64,000 bases of DNA, from NCBI GenBank assembly GCA_951394405.1, contig OX596343.1:186001-250000 (forward strand). Reading direction: 5' to 3'. The first letter of the stretch is position 1. Every line of letters begins with the position of its first letter. Source of the DNA: Coprinellus micaceus. Taxonomy: Eukaryota > Basidiomycota > Agaricomycetes > Agaricales > Psathyrellaceae. Below, in pieces: positions 47,081-59,491 of this stretch. The position numbers were made by a program, and so were the translations under genes. A model generated the notes under the pieces. It saw nothing but the letters and a program-made list of their open reading frames with translations, ran no database searches and was not told the origin of the DNA.

Positions 47081-48536
47081 TCAAGTACCGACCGAGGTGG
47101 TGAGCCATGGGCTCGTTGGTTGTCGATAGTCTCTGTGTCCATACTGAGCCTCACCCCGTCGAGTCTGGGGTGAAGTCGGGATCGACCAGGGAAGTCGTCG
47201 AGTGAACGAGAGAGCCATCGAGTAAGGAGACGGGAGTCGATATGGGGAATACGACGAAAGAAGACACCCTGTTTCAACCCCAGATGCATGGATGACCGAG
47301 ATAATAGAACCCCTAGGTGAAGCGAGGATGCGCAGTTGGAACAAGAGATTGGACAACAAGCATTTTACCCCTTCGACTTTCTGAAAAACCATTCTCGGCG
47401 AGCCAATACCAAGTATGCTGTAGAGCAATGAATGAAGAAGCGGAGATCTGGCGTTGACTGCCACACGGCACCCATAGCAGACGCCGCTGTGGATGCTTCG
47501 ATGCCGAACCGCGAGAGGGGCCTCCTGGGAGCTTTCAGACTGCACCGACTCCGAATTAGCGTCGAGGATCGTTGCCGGTTGTCCATATAGTCCACAGATG
47601 CCTTGGACTCAAGGGGCCGATCGAGAGCCCTCGGTCTTCGTGGAGCGAGATAGTGGGAAATCGACATCGACCATCGAGGAGAAGGGGAGGGTGGGGTCCA
47701 TGTGCGCTGATGCCAACATGAGTGTTCCCTGATATTGGCGGAGGAGCGGTATCTGTGCGTCTTTATCCGGGAGGGAGAAGTGAAATTTCCTACTGCCTGA
47801 GGCCCGAGTGAAGTTGGATCGGATTTGTCCCTCGACTGAAACGAACGTGGTACAGAGGGGAAGGGAGGTTTCGACCTGACAGCCCCCTTTCTAACCCCTG
47901 TCGTCAGTAGTGGCGTCATGGGGGACCTGAGACAGCTCCGTGGCGCTGACCACGAGAAGTACGAGACACACGTCCGTCTCACCCAGTTCGTCCGTTGGCA
48001 CCAAACCACCGTTGAAGAGCCTGTGTCCAAGTCCGTCGTCGGTAATAACCCAAGCACCCGATCCATAAAGAGGGATAGGGAAACGGTTCGCGGGGTGTTC
48101 GGCGGGCCTGAGGATATCCGATCCCGACTTCGAGGCAAAGGGTAGGAGATAATCGCTGGCGGTTTGGCCGTAGACGCTAAGAACCATCAAGCCACACCCA
48201 CCCCCAGTATCCTCCCGCGCCTCCCTCGCAGATTCTCGGTCTACCCTTGTCGATTGAGTGGTCACGATCAATTCGAGCCCCCCACTTCGGCATTCCTCAA
48301 AGGCAAAACACCAGACAGGCTGAGACAGTAAGAGCGGGAGAGACACCGAGAAAGATGGGGAGAACGAGGGTTGACAGGAGAGCAGGGGAAAAAGCAAGTG
48401 CAGTGTGAGCAGACCTAGAGCCCCAATATAACCACCCCAGCCTTGTCCCAGTCGAAACTATTGTCCAAGCGCAGCGAGAGATCGAGAGGGTCGAAATGGA
48501 GACGCGGAGGACGGATTTCAGAGAAAGAGTGTGCAT
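47081..48536 (-). pseudogene. Unknown multi-exon gene with an in-frame stop
   Basis: Strong coding blocks lie on the minus strand: HFDPLDLSLRLDNSFDWDKA (about 48450-48500), CFAFEECRSGGLELIVTTQS through GQTASDYLLPFASKSGSD (47900-48320), then after a likely intron ETSLPLCTTFVSVEGQIRSN to DVDFPLSRSTKTEGSRSAP. A TGA at 47609-47611 stops this frame, yet the same frame continues coding-like beyond it (ILDANSESVQSESSQEAPLA, SGVCYGCRVAVNARSP) to about 47300. Either the gene ends at the TGA or it has a nonsense mutation. I do not recognise the family and give the span only. It lies tail to tail with the I66 gene. Confidence 0.4.
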
Positions 48537-48842
48537 GGAAGCAGAGGGGGGCTACATGCATTTGGAGGGAGGGGTGGAGGAGAAGAAGCTAAAAAAGACT
48601 CGGATAGGTGGTGGGCTTGCCTTTGATGCCGACGGCCCGGAATGGCTGGGCGCTCACACGGTTGCCGAGATCTTATCGTCGTCATTGAGCTCAGTAGAAA
48701 AACTAAATGGGAGGCACAAGTCGAGTAGGATTTTACTGGGCATACGAATACAGCGGAGTGGTATACACCGACCCCAGAGCAGGCACGTTGAACGGATTCA
48801 ACAAGCACAGCGAGAGCTGACCGGTTACAAGTACACTTCTCC

Positions 48843-50599
48843 TCACGCTGGAGTAGTCTCTGGCAACGGCAATGTCGTCGAAACCGCACCGCAAGCTGGG
48901 GCCATTGTCGCTGAGGTAGGTCCGTCCTGAACTGGGTTGCATCCAGGAAGCTTCTCGAGGACTGCGGAACGAAGAACACATCAGTATATTACTCGAGTGG
49001 TGCGAGGGGGAGCGAGATAGAAAGGGGGGCTGGGACATGCCACTTACAAGTACCCTCGGTAACCTCGTCCACCTGTACCGCCTTCTTACACGCATTCATC
49101 TCCGCGTCGGTTTGAAGGGTAAGGCCACCCTGGCGTTGACAAGTGGCGGGATCGCCGAAGATATCAGTGCAGCTATCCATAGCGCGCTGGAGCGCATCAC
49201 CCTCCCATCCGAACATGTAGTCACCGTGGTGTCCGAAGCCAGTCCTGCCATCATCCACCAAAAGCGCAGTTGTCAGTTTATTATCGCTGGGGTTGAATGA
49301 CGAGGGGGAGGGAAGCATACGCACGGGTCACCCATACTCAGAACCAATGGCTGACTCCCGTCTGTGGGCCACATATCGTGGAAACGGGGAGTATCCCAGA
49401 CCGTCTCGAGGAAGACCATGGGAATTCGGACTGGGTGCGAGGACGGGCAAGCGCCGTCCATGAGGATAACACCGGAGTTGGGGTTAACGGTGCCTGTCAT
49501 GAACGCGACGTGACTCTGCGGTGTAATAGGGTGTCAGACTGGCGAGTACAGCGAAGATGTTGACGGAGGCCTACGTGATGCGAAGGCGAGTCAATGTTCT
49601 TGCCATCCCAGCACCTATAACCGCGTATCGAAACCATGAATAAGACGCTCAGAACGGAGATATACTTGTATACTTACGAAGGGAAGAATGTGTTCGATCG
49701 AATACCACCGGGACACTTCTTGTTCGGGAGCTCGAAGGTATCGTACTGACCCGCACCAGGAGGGAACATGTTGCTGGGGTCGAAAACTTCCTTGCTCTCC
49801 CAGCATCGGAAAGAGAGGGAGTATGACTCGGGCAACGTACGGTCGAGGCCCGGACGATCTCGGCGCATGGGGTCCCCAGTGATCATTCGGAACCCCTGCA
49901 AAGTCATGTCGATGAAGGGTTAGGTCTTTGATTTGAGATCCCAGATAGGGGAATGACGTCCAGACGACGAACTCACCTTCGGGAACGCAGTGACCTTCTC
50001 GCTCGTCGGGGGTTGAATGTAGTACACCGTCATCCCGCCATTGGGGGAGCCTGTTCCAGTGTTGGGTATTTGAGGGACCTATCGGGGAACGTCAGAGTCG
50101 CGTCGCGAATAAACATATCGAAACGCCGCGTACGCGAATATACGAGCCGTTCGGGTGCTTGAAGTACATGACCGCGGTCCAGTAGTTCGACTTGTTCTCC
50201 TTGAACCTGCACGTGGTGCACGTTGCGACATTCGGGAAGTCGAGGGTGGTATCCATCGTGAGATTGAAGCTGTAATGCGAATGTCCCTTATCAGTGGTTG
50301 TCCTACCATGGAGCGAAGGGGGACCTACGCGTTCTGTGGTGCGGTAGAGAGAGTCAGAGCTGACTCGACGACTTTGAAAGCAACGAGGGAAGACGTACCC
50401 CGCCGATAATTTGGTGCAAGTGAGGAGACACGACTCCAGGTGTTACCAAGCTGCAACAGCGAGTGAGAGAGATAAGGGAATGATGTGGAAGCAAAACGTA
50501 CGGATCGAAGCGCTCAGTGACGAGCTGGCTGCATGGAAAGCGGATGAGAGCGTGGGCAAAGGGCAACAGAGATGCTAAGGCGGCGAGGTGGACAGCCAT
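48843..50599 (-). CDS. DUF1996 family secreted protein, 385 aa, ten exons with a 5-nt micro-exon
   Basis: Exons (minus): 50502-50599, 50399-50450, 50329-50333, 50134-50269, 49977-50078, 49678-49895, 49576-49615, 49325-49515, 49048-49244 and 48843-48961; 1,158 nt in phase. Signal peptide residues 1-17 (MAVHLAALASLLPFAHA). Family hallmarks: DPLVTPGVVSPHLHQIIGG, NAFN after the micro-exon, KCPGGIRSNTFFPSCWDG, DSPSHHSHVAFM, CPSSHPVRIPMVFLE and TGFGHHGDYMFGWEGDALQ. These conserved His, Cys and Trp positions define DUF1996, a widespread secreted fungal family whose biochemical role is not settled. The five-base exon (AACGC) is required to restore the conserved Asn-Ala. The C-terminus ends after a short Cys/Pro tail (LPGCNPVQDGPTSATM). 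Confidence 0.9.
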
Positions 50600-51575
50600 C
50601 GCGAGTAGGGACGCAAGGGGTTCTTGGCAACTTGGCAGTCCTAGAAAACGAGACGATTTTTATATTGGATCATGCGTGGCGCCCGGCTCCCTCCCACATG
50701 GTAGTCAACTGCTTCGACGAACTTGGGGTTCAGCTTGACGACGAAAGGCGCCCCAAGCAGTCTCAATTTTCCGCGTTCTCCACATCCAAGCATGAACGAA
50801 ACCCGGTGAAGGGGAAGGAGGCACCATCGCTACAGTGCGATAAGAAGGGATGCCGATGTGTTCCGTCGTCCTGAGGTGGCGCAAAGAAGGAAGTCGGCGA
50901 TTGCAACTGTGGCGAAAGAAGGATTGTAGGAGGGGATTTTAGCCGAGGTTTTGGATAAATAGTCCAAGGTCGGGCTGAGAGCGACGGTCGGATGGCCTTG
51001 GAAGGACTTTCTGGTAAACATCAGAGCCTCAGTATCATTGAATGACGAAACAAATGCTTCAAAGAAGTACTTCCTGCGACTGGCCTGTTCCGTGGTCTCA
51101 CCCCTGGCACCACTGCGGCCATGCCGTCCAACACTTTCTTGGGTACCATGACGCGAAAATGGATGTCCTGGGTGTTTCATTGTCCGAACATCGCAAGAAT
51201 GCCCTTAGCGTGATGCATTTGGATGAAAGACAACCCCTGAATCGCGCGTAGGTGGGTCGATGGTGGTGGTTCAGACAAAGCGGGCGACGCCTCCCACTGC
51301 CAGCATCAAACCAACCGTCATGTATTTGGCGTAGATAGGTTCAACTTCGTAACATTCGTAACCACGTCACATGGACCCTAACTCGAAGAGAGATAAGATA
51401 AGATCTTGGGCGTCTAGATATCCGACTCCGCCTTGAACGCCATTTCAGAGCGCGTGAAGGGAAAACGGGATATTAAAATATATATCTGTACGGGTACGCT
51501 CTCGTGTTGTCGTATATAACTCTCGTATAGTTCTATCTGAGTCAACGGAGTACCGGTCGATCAAGTTGGACCCAA
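50600..51575. other. Intergenic, no supported gene
   Basis: Promoter side of the DUF1996 gene and 3-prime side of the next minus-strand gene. Only short frames without motifs. Confidence 0.35.
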
Positions 51576-52869
51576 TCAGGCGGAGGAAAGCAGGCTGGCT
51601 TGATGAATGAAGAAGTCACAAATATGCTTTTGGTCGTCGGAAGGCTCTTCCTTGAAAGGCAACAGGCAGGCGAGCTCTCCTTGAATGGTTGAATCCGCTT
51701 CCAATATCAATATCGCCTCCTTGATGTGCTGCATATACCCCCAGTCGGCGGATCCGGGAGTTTGGCACTCTGGGAAACGAGCTTCAACTTGAGCCCATCC
51801 GTTGTAGATGTTGGACCAGGTGGCGGGGAAAAGCTTCAGTGACCGACTGCTGAGACCCCTCGAGACGTAGAAGAATACGGCAATGTAGAGTAGCTTTGGA
51901 GTCGTCGCCCCTGGAAGGATGGTCTTCTCGAGAGCGTCTAGGAAGTCTTCTGGTTCGATTATCCTTGCAGCATAGAGGTCCGCAATCTGCGCTGAATATG
52001 CGGGGAGGGGTAAGGCACCGCTTAGGATCTTCTCCTCAACTTCTCCGGGAGAGCACGCGCCGACAAGCTGGGTTACGCGGTTAGACGAGCAGAAGCGGTG
52101 AGTCAAGAAATGCAGCACTAACTTTTGGGTCCCAGAAAAAAGCGTTGCATTTTACCTGGGAAGCAACGGCCGCCTTGAATTCATTCCAGCAGAACCGGTA
52201 GTACCTCGCCATGTCCACAAGCGCCGCTTGCTTATCCCGCATTGCCATTTTGATTGCATCGTTCGCCAGTTCATCAAGCATGCTCATGACACGCCGGCAA
52301 ATGACCGACCGGGTTCTTGAACAGCCAATACTACCGCCGTAGCGATAGAGGAGGCCTGCAAGGCGGGATATCCTCGCCTGGGTGACCTCCGTCGATCTGT
52401 CCCCTCTGAGAATAAAATCAAGACCCCCGCGGACGGCGCTGTCCATGGCTGCGCGAGGGCCGATTGAGAACGTCCTCATGCTCGTCAAGTGTTCGCGACT
52501 GCCGGACAAGCTCGTGCTCGAAAATGCCCCGATTATGTCCTGCATAGTCAAATCGGCGACCGTGTTCCTGCGTGGGTGAGGAATCACGAAAGGCTGCCTT
52601 CCGAGTCGTAGGCGTGGCAGGCCCTCCATTTCACTGTCTTCCACCCTCTGCGGGGTGCCGAGAAACGGCCTGGAGTACAGACCTGATCTATTCATTGACG
52701 CGGATAGGTTGTCGATGGCGATGTCGGTGTCGGCATTGTTCCCATCGGACACCCGTGGTGATAATGTAGAATCTCCAGACACAGACAGCGACTGGAACGA
52801 TAGCGGTACGTTGCACAGGGAGGTTGTGGAAGGTAAGAGGTATTGGAGTGCTTGCTGTGCTCCCTGCAT
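51576..52869 (-). CDS. Hypothetical protein, 401 aa, two exons
   Basis: Exons 52156-52869 and 51576-52067 are joined by an 88-nt intron (GTAAAA...CCCAG, with a good CTAAC branch site 15 nt before the acceptor), total 1,206 nt. The N-terminal about 120 residues are Ser/Arg-rich and disordered (MQGAQQALQYLLPSTTSL; RSGLYSRPFLGTPQRVEDSE). The rest looks helical and globular (RISRLAGLLYRYGGS; NRPV absent; CSPGEVEEKILSGALPLPAY; DALEKTILPGATTPKLLYIA). No domain recognised. It lies near another unknown gene on the same strand; a shared origin is not evident from sequence. Confidence 0.65.
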
Positions 52870-53336
52870 TGACGGGTGTGGGTTATGAGGTGTTGAGGTG
52901 GTGGGTGGTGGGGAAGCGGGATCAATGCTTTGGGGGAACGCTACTCCTGCGTGTGGGCTTTAAATGTGCTTCGACGTGTGGGAAAAGATGGCTGTCCAAA
53001 ATTCTTTCCATTGTCCATAACAACGCGCTTGAACCTCCCAAAAATGAACCTCAAAGCCACGGGGTCGTCATCGACTGGCCATATTCCCCCCAGCAGTGGC
53101 GTATAAGTTTCATAACTAATAAGAGGAGCCACGGCTGATACCGTAACCACAGGCCAATGGATTTCAAGTTGCTACGCACGAATATGTGAAGCATACTACG
53201 TAGGTTGTGGAGTTTACGAGCGCTCAATAAAAGAGATAAAGTAGATGAAAATGACTAGAGCACCAACGTAAGAGTCGTCCGAAAGTAGGACGCGGCCGTG
53301 CGCTTGCACGTGTAAGAGCAAGACCAGTAGTTACAC

Positions 53337-54259
53337 TCAGACAGCATCGTCTAGCTTATTTATTTCCCCTTCAATTGCCTGACACCTCTTCCCGATCAAG
53401 GTCCGTGGTCCTTCCTCAATTTCCCGCTTTTCTATCCCGCATCCCTTGCCGGGGGCTCTGGCGTCCTTTAGAAAGCGATTGACCGATATTCGTTGGGCGA
53501 GCCCTAGGCTTGCCTTCTCCTTAGCTACCTTCCAGAGCTTTGGAGGGATCTTTGGCATCCCCGCAGTACTGGCCCGGCACATGATATCGAAAATGAGAAT
53601 GTGGAGGTGAGGTTTGTTGTTGGAGTTGCTGATGATTTGCTTTAGAATACCGGCGAATGTGGTACCTTTGATGAGCCGAACGGCACGCATGTCGGCAAAT
53701 AGGAGTGAATGCAGTCTGAGCTGGGTAATGGTGGGTTCCCCCACGGTGTTCTCATCCATTCTATTAGCCTTCTCGGGGCGCTTTGCGGGGGCGTCCTGCG
53801 GGATAGGCTATGATAGAGGTCAGACTGGGTTTAAGCTGAGCGAGTATTGGTACAGACCAACTTCCACACCGTGCGAATGTCATCCAAGATCCACTCAACT
53901 GCATTCTCAAGGAATCGATCGGCAAGCGCTCGAGTGCCCTTCCTGTCGAGGAGGTAATCGTAGATAGCCTTAAAAATCTTCGCAATTGTCATCGATTCGA
54001 GCGGGCTGTGCCATGGAGAGTCGACGATAGCAAGGATTCGGTTGATCGCATCATCCTTCCCCAGCGGCGGTGCCCAGACAATGTAGGACCACGCGCCAAC
54101 GACAATCTTGAAAATGACGTCTTCGTGGGCAAAACGTATTGTAGAATCGGGGAGCCGGGGTCCGGTTAAAGATCTAGAGTTGGATGGGGCATCCAGTCGC
54201 TGAACGAGCGCGCTGAGCTCAATGGCGCGCCTGTTGATGTCGCTCGGTGAGCCCGCCAT
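53337..54259 (-). CDS. Hypothetical protein, 286 aa, two exons
   Basis: Exons 53858-54259 and 53337-53795 with a 62-nt intron (unusual GTCTGT donor, CCGCAG acceptor), total 861 nt, start ATG at 54259. Helical, charged protein: MAGSPSDINRRAIELSALVQ, then VVGAWSYIVWAPPLGKDDAI, and after the intron DAPAKRPEKANRMDENTVGE and LIFDIMCRASTAGMPKIPPK. It ends in a Lys/Arg-rich tail (EKREIEEGPRTLIGKRC). No family recognised. If the GTCTGT donor is not used, the first exon would end seven codons later at TAA, giving a truncated product; the in-phase join argues for the spliced form. Confidence 0.62.
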
Positions 54260-55770
54260 TGCGTCGATATGAGTAGCAGCGGGAGGGAGATGGGGGTGAA
54301 TGGAAAGAATGGGAATGCGCCGGATTCAATTCAACCAGACTTTAACCGTCGTCAAGCTTTCCCCTGGACAAAGGAAGTCATGTGCGCGTGTGCGCAGTGT
54401 TTTTCTCTGTGTATTAGCATACCACCTTCCAAATTAGACCCTAGGGTCATGTGCTCTCGCGTCGCGTGAAGTGACCGGCATCACACGACTGCCCGCGGCG
54501 GTCTTGAATGGGAAGGTCCCGTCAATCCCACTCTGGCGTCTATTGTCTCTTCTCAAGCCATATTATACCTGATTTTGGTTATATATCTATGACGGGGCCC
54601 AGCCGCAGAATGCGAAGAATAGGCGCCCGCGGTTGGGCCCTGTTCCCACGCTATGGGCATCCGCCTCCGGGCCCTACTCTGCATGCGGGTGGTGGATTTA
54701 TCTCGTTTGTGCATCTTTTAAGTATATGAAATAAATTTCGATACCGCTGGAAGACCCCCTTCACACTCACTGCGCGCCGGTGTCTCGTTACCGTTTAGCA
54801 CAGGCAATCTAACGCTCACCACTGGATAATGAGTCGCACCAAGTCAACGCACCCCTTCAAAGGCTCATATCATAGGCTCAATGTATATATATCCTCGAAT
54901 ATCGCATCAGATACACACTGTACATAAGAAGTATGTCCAGTCACGTCCCAAGGGTGGGTTCACGCATTAGCGAGAGCTCCTGTCATCCCACACACAGTGG
55001 TGCGATAGCTGATATTTACCTCCCCAATTCACCTTTCCCTCAAATGCTCCGATATGGGAGCCGGATGTAATAATGTGGTACCACCGTCAAGGAATACAGT
55101 TGGGCGGGGGAGTTCAGAGCGCGTTAGGTCGGCTTGTTCCCCATGATGGTCTCTTGCAGACTCACCTCGCTAGCACTAGCGCTGCAGGGGCACTAGCTCA
55201 GAATTGCCACTAGGAATGCTTGGTTCGGAACCTCCAAATAAAGGTGAAGGGCGCCCCATAAACCTCGCCCGACCTACTGCCCGGGGACAAGTCGATTCTG
55301 AGAGTCTGGGGAGAGCTCTACTTATGCCGTGGCTTCTTTCCCAACGTGTGCCTGACACAACGGGGCGATATCATAAATGCCAGGCACAACCAACCCCAAC
55401 CCTTTGTGCGCCGCGGTCGGACGACTTCATAGGTTTAAATACTTAGCAGTGAAGTTAATGTCTGAGCCCTTGTTCTTGTCCCCCCGGGATAACACACCTC
55501 GCCACGAGGAAGGAAATAAGGGGAAGGGACCGAATAAAGGGAACCTGCGAGTGGCATGTGCCAGGCAAAACTAGGTCATGGGAACCCCCACGGCACGAAA
55601 GTCGAGTGCCGAGGTGCAACGAAATGGACCTTGACGTTAGATTGAAGACACGCCTGAGGCTTAGGTTCATCTCCAAGGCTTTCTCACCCTCCCGACGGTA
55701 GGGGTGCGTCGCGTCAAGTTCTACTCAGCTCTTTGCTTTTTCCATAGTTTCCACAGCACTCTCAACGCCA
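54260..55770. other. Intergenic, no supported gene
   Basis: Moderately AT-rich in places (54540-54930). Short frames on both strands without motifs or splice structure. Confidence 0.35.
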
Positions 55771-56380
55771 ATGCCTCCTTCTATTGGTACCTACACTATC
55801 ACCTCCGTCTTGCCTAGCAATTAACCCATCGGACTCGATCCCGTTGAAGCTGGCTGTGGCAGACCCAGGATCAAGAGGGTCCTCACGTTGTCCCTCCGCC
55901 AGCAACAAGCGCACCGTCCGTGTATGTGACGCCTCGGAAATTCGCTGCCCTCACAGTGCGCTGATAAATTCTGCTACAGTGGAACATGGTAAGATCGTAA
56001 AGAATACAGGGAAGGACATTTACGAGCTTTTCATCGATGACACGTTCGCCGAAAAGCTTGGAGACCAACTCTTTGCCGCTCCTAAGGACGCCCTGAGGAC
56101 AAAGAGTGGAAGGTTGAGTTTCGGCCGGTCCACGGGAAGGATATATACACGTATGTGCTTGACCCTTGATCATATCCGCAGGGGCACCGCTAAGTCTCAC
56201 TTACCAAGATCACATCTTGTCGTTCAGATTTCGCAGAGGGGTGGTCCGTCACCGACGAAGATTTCACTCAACTCTCAGTTAGGCCCCTCATCGTGACACC
56301 CGTTTATCCCCCCTGCTACCCCCCAGCGAGATCTTCAGGATCGTCCCGGTTTCGACTCTGGCATTGATCTCTACGGGTCG
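55771..56380 (+). pseudogene. I66-type protease inhibitor pseudogene
   Basis: It has the same layout as the intact gene at 46077 but is broken. It starts ATG at 55771 (MPPSIGTYTITSVLPSN), then TAA where the intact gene has a codon for a loop residue. A second block (KIVKNTGKDIYELFIDDTFA) shifts frame near 56088, after which EDKEWKVEFRPVHGKDIYT follows in another frame. The third block (FAEGWSVTDEDFTQLSVRPL) shifts again near 56320 before a recognisable ending (SEIFRIVPV). At least one stop and two frameshifts show decay after duplication. Confidence 0.8.
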
Positions 56381-57582
56381 TACTCTCATGTCGAAAGCCT
56401 GCTTCGTGGCCCGACCTGCGCCTCCAAGAGGCACTGCTATACCTCAACATTCAACACCGCTGCCGCCACCAGTCTCCGCAATCTCGAGCCAATGTATTCT
56501 CCTATTGGCCCAGAAGCGTGACTCCCAAACGGCGCTTCGTTCTGGACACGAATTTCACTACACTGTGGATCTCGGTTCGTCCCCGCAACATTCTACGGAA
56601 ATTTTGTATCATCTGTAACCGGCGGTTGAGACGCAGTGGCACAACTAGGGTTCTGGTCGGTCCTACCTACTCATCGTGTGCTTCTGTCACTCGCCTATCC
56701 GTTGCGACGGGCTGTTTTGTCTCACTCCAAAGTAGTCCTACGGCGACCCACGCGGCGCCACCTCCCGTCCTCACCATCGTGGCATCTATCCACCCACCGG
56801 GCTCGTTCGTCTCTCGCCTCCAGCCCAGATGACATGGTCTCTCGATCCCTGTTCGACCACACTTCGTGATCCATGGAGCCCTACCTCGAAGGCCCACCTA
56901 CTGCCCTCTTGTGAACCTGTGATTCGTATATTCGCGGCTCTACATGATCACGGCATCCTCACCACGTTCATCTGTGTATGTGTGTACAGATTCTATTCTT
57001 CGACCTTTCTTCTCGACCTGGCAACCCCACCTTGTCCACGAGGCATGGGCGTTTAGACTCAGGACCCGAGAACCTCGGGTGCTGGCAAAGCACCAGAACG
57101 GAGTTTGAGCGCGGACCGAACCGCCGCCAGCGCGGTTGTGCAAAGTCTCCGACAGTGTCACCGCGTTCTGTCTGAGACCGTCATACCGTTCCCTGCTCAG
57201 TCATGATTGCCCCGTTCTCCTCTCTGGCAGGCACCTTTGCCAGTATGACTCGTCTTTTGCTCCTGGAGTAAGAAGTCCTCGCCACTCCGGGTGGACCGTT
57301 GCTGACATTCCTTATAAACAGGAACTCTTGATTCCAGGGTGTCCGGACCCAAGGTCTGAGAAGGATCGACATAAGTAGCTTGCAAATCCCTCCTGTCGGA
57401 TTTCGGACGCTTCTGAAATGTTTGTAATGGGCACGCATCTCCATCGAAGCCACTCGGTAAGCTCGACTCTGGAGCACTCTCACATCCGCTGTGAATTGAC
57501 TTAAAAAGGTCGCCTCAAATGCCGATCGAAGGCCACGAGCTCTGATCCCCAATTTCACTCCACTGCCTCACAACATCTTCCA
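56381..57582. other. Intergenic, no supported gene
   Basis: Several plus-strand frames near 56364-57175 are short and lack motifs. The last 150 bp before 57583 are pyrimidine-rich and probably the promoter of the oxidoreductase gene. Confidence 0.35.
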
Positions 57583-58557
57583 ATGTCCTTCCTCATCACC
57601 GGCGGTGCCAGCCAAGTTGGAAGCGTTATTGCGCGCCAACTCAAGGAGGCTGGTCAGAAGGTCATCATAGCCTCTCGCTCGGGTCGCGTCCCTGATGGCT
57701 TTGACTCTGTCAAGCTTGATTGGATGGACCCCTCCACCCTCGATATCCCTTTCAAGTCTGGAGATCCCGTCCGTGGTGTCTATATCCTCCTCCCCCCCGG
57801 ATACGTCAACCCTTCGGAAAACATTAAAATCTTCATCGACGACGCAGTTGCGCATGGCGTGCAGCGCTTCATCCTTTTGAGTAGTAGCGCAGTCACGAAG
57901 GAGGCTCAGGGGTCCGGCCCCTCAGCTGTCTGGAGATATCTCGAGGAGAAGAGTCTTGATTACTTTGCTCTGCGACCGACTTGGTTTATCGGTACGCTTG
58001 CATATATCATCATTATTGAGGGTCCCGTTCTCATACGACGCATTTCTAGATAACTTCTATGAGCTATATGGCAATGACATTCGCGAACGCGATGAGTTCT
58101 TGACCGTGATGCCGAACGCCAAGATGCCCTTCATCTCCGTCGAAGATATTGCCAAGCTCGCGGTCAAGGCATTCCTTGCCGAAAAGAATGACCTTACTGA
58201 GCAACGTCTCATTGGGCCGGAGCTCATCACCTACGACCAGGTTCGTACATCCCTCTCGTTCAGGCGAACTGTCTCCAATGTTCCCCCCACTAGGCCGCGG
58301 AAGTTTTGTCTGAGGTCTTGGGTCGTAAAATCACTCACAATGCGGTCACGCCTGAGCAAATGACCCAACACTACACATCGCTGTTCGGTTGGCCAACAGA
58401 GTACGCGCAATACATTGTCGGGGCTGAACTGGCTTGTGATTCTGGCTCTGAGGAGCAATGGTGGGATAAGCCGGAGAATGCCATCGGGGAGGAAACGGTG
58501 AGAGAGTGGGCCGAGAGGTTCAGGGCGAAGCTTGCTCCCGCGCCATCTACGACTTGA
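57583..58557 (+). CDS. NmrA-like NAD(P)-binding oxidoreductase (festuclavine dehydrogenase-like), 287 aa
   Basis: Exons 57583-57991, 58050-58240 and 58294-58557 (introns 58 and 53 nt), 864 nt. Atypical short-chain dehydrogenase/NmrA fold: N-terminal dinucleotide loop MSFLITGGASQVGSVIARQL, basic residues after the second strand (IIASRSGRVP) that would favour NADPH, and the middle segments YILLPPGY, GVQRFILLSSSAV and ALRPTWFI. The C-terminal part MPFISVEDIAKLAVKAFLAE and ELITYDQAAEVLSEVLGRKI matches the fungal family that includes EasG/FgaFS of ergot alkaloid synthesis. No other alkaloid genes lie nearby, so a general reductase role is more likely. The full Tyr-x-x-x-Lys of classical SDRs is absent, as usual in this family. 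Confidence 0.85.
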
Positions 58558-59491
58558 AGCACCCGGCTGGACTTCTAGAAACCTGACTGTTGGTATTGTC
58601 GATCATCCCTCCTCTCGTAGCCGAGGTAAATCGGCCTGTCGTTCTCTCCCGAGTCCTAGGTGTTAATACTTATGAGGCGACAGTAATTTACCATGCTCTC
58701 CTCGCCGCCCCTGCAAGGGCCACGTACGCCGCAGACAAATAAATCGATTTCTACCTACCACTTTCGCTTCCACGTGCACTCGGCGCGTTCCACCGGTACA
58801 TTCGGTGCAGCGAAATTATGCGGACAGGTGCCGGAATTCGCTGAGCGGTGGGTATCGCAGCGTCGGACCCTGAGCGTCTCCCCGCCAAACCCTCCTACCT
58901 CTGGCAGGAACGCCAACCCTATAGACGTATCGCCCTCCCCACCAGTCGTGGCCCGTTAAACCCCGACCCAAGGTGAAAATCGGGAGACACTCAGCTGCTG
59001 AATTTCGGTCGCAGTTTCCTGATGCCCATCTCCGAACTTGGGCGCTTATCATCTGGGGCCGACCTTGAGCCCCTTCTTCTCCACTCTCCCGCCTTGGCCG
59101 GTTAATCACCAGTGGGCGCTGGACCTCATGGAACACCCGAATCGGTTGCATATCGAAGTTCAGCCTGCTCCGTTACTAGGAAACCGACAACAGCAATGCG
59201 GCCGTGGCGACCCCCTCGGAGGTACCGCAAATGCAGGATCTTATACACACCTTACTGCCTCCCAGCCGTCAGCGCTCCCTATACATCAACCTTCTAACTC
59301 GCCCAGGGTGCATTGTGGGCTGGTCTGCTCATCAGAGCCGGGTATCTTCAGCGCTCGTGGTCAAAGGGTTCGCGCTCTGACCGAGGACGTCACTTCGAAG
59401 TTCACTGTGATGGGGCCTTGACGTTGCTGTGCTAGTTTATCTGTCATGTTCAAGAGAGCACTGTCACTCCCCTCCCTTTGTTCTTACCACC
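58558..59491. other. Intergenic, no supported gene
   Basis: Short frames only; a start at 58693 (MLSSPPLQGPRTPQTNK) has no continuation. Confidence 0.35.

Noticed and set aside
47365..48138. 257-codon minus-strand ORF
   Set aside because: It lies in a different frame from the natural coding blocks of the same region and is rich in Ser/Arg, typical of a shadow frame.
57695..57880. Alternative frames within the oxidoreductase gene
   Set aside because: Shadow ORFs; the spliced frame carries all family motifs.
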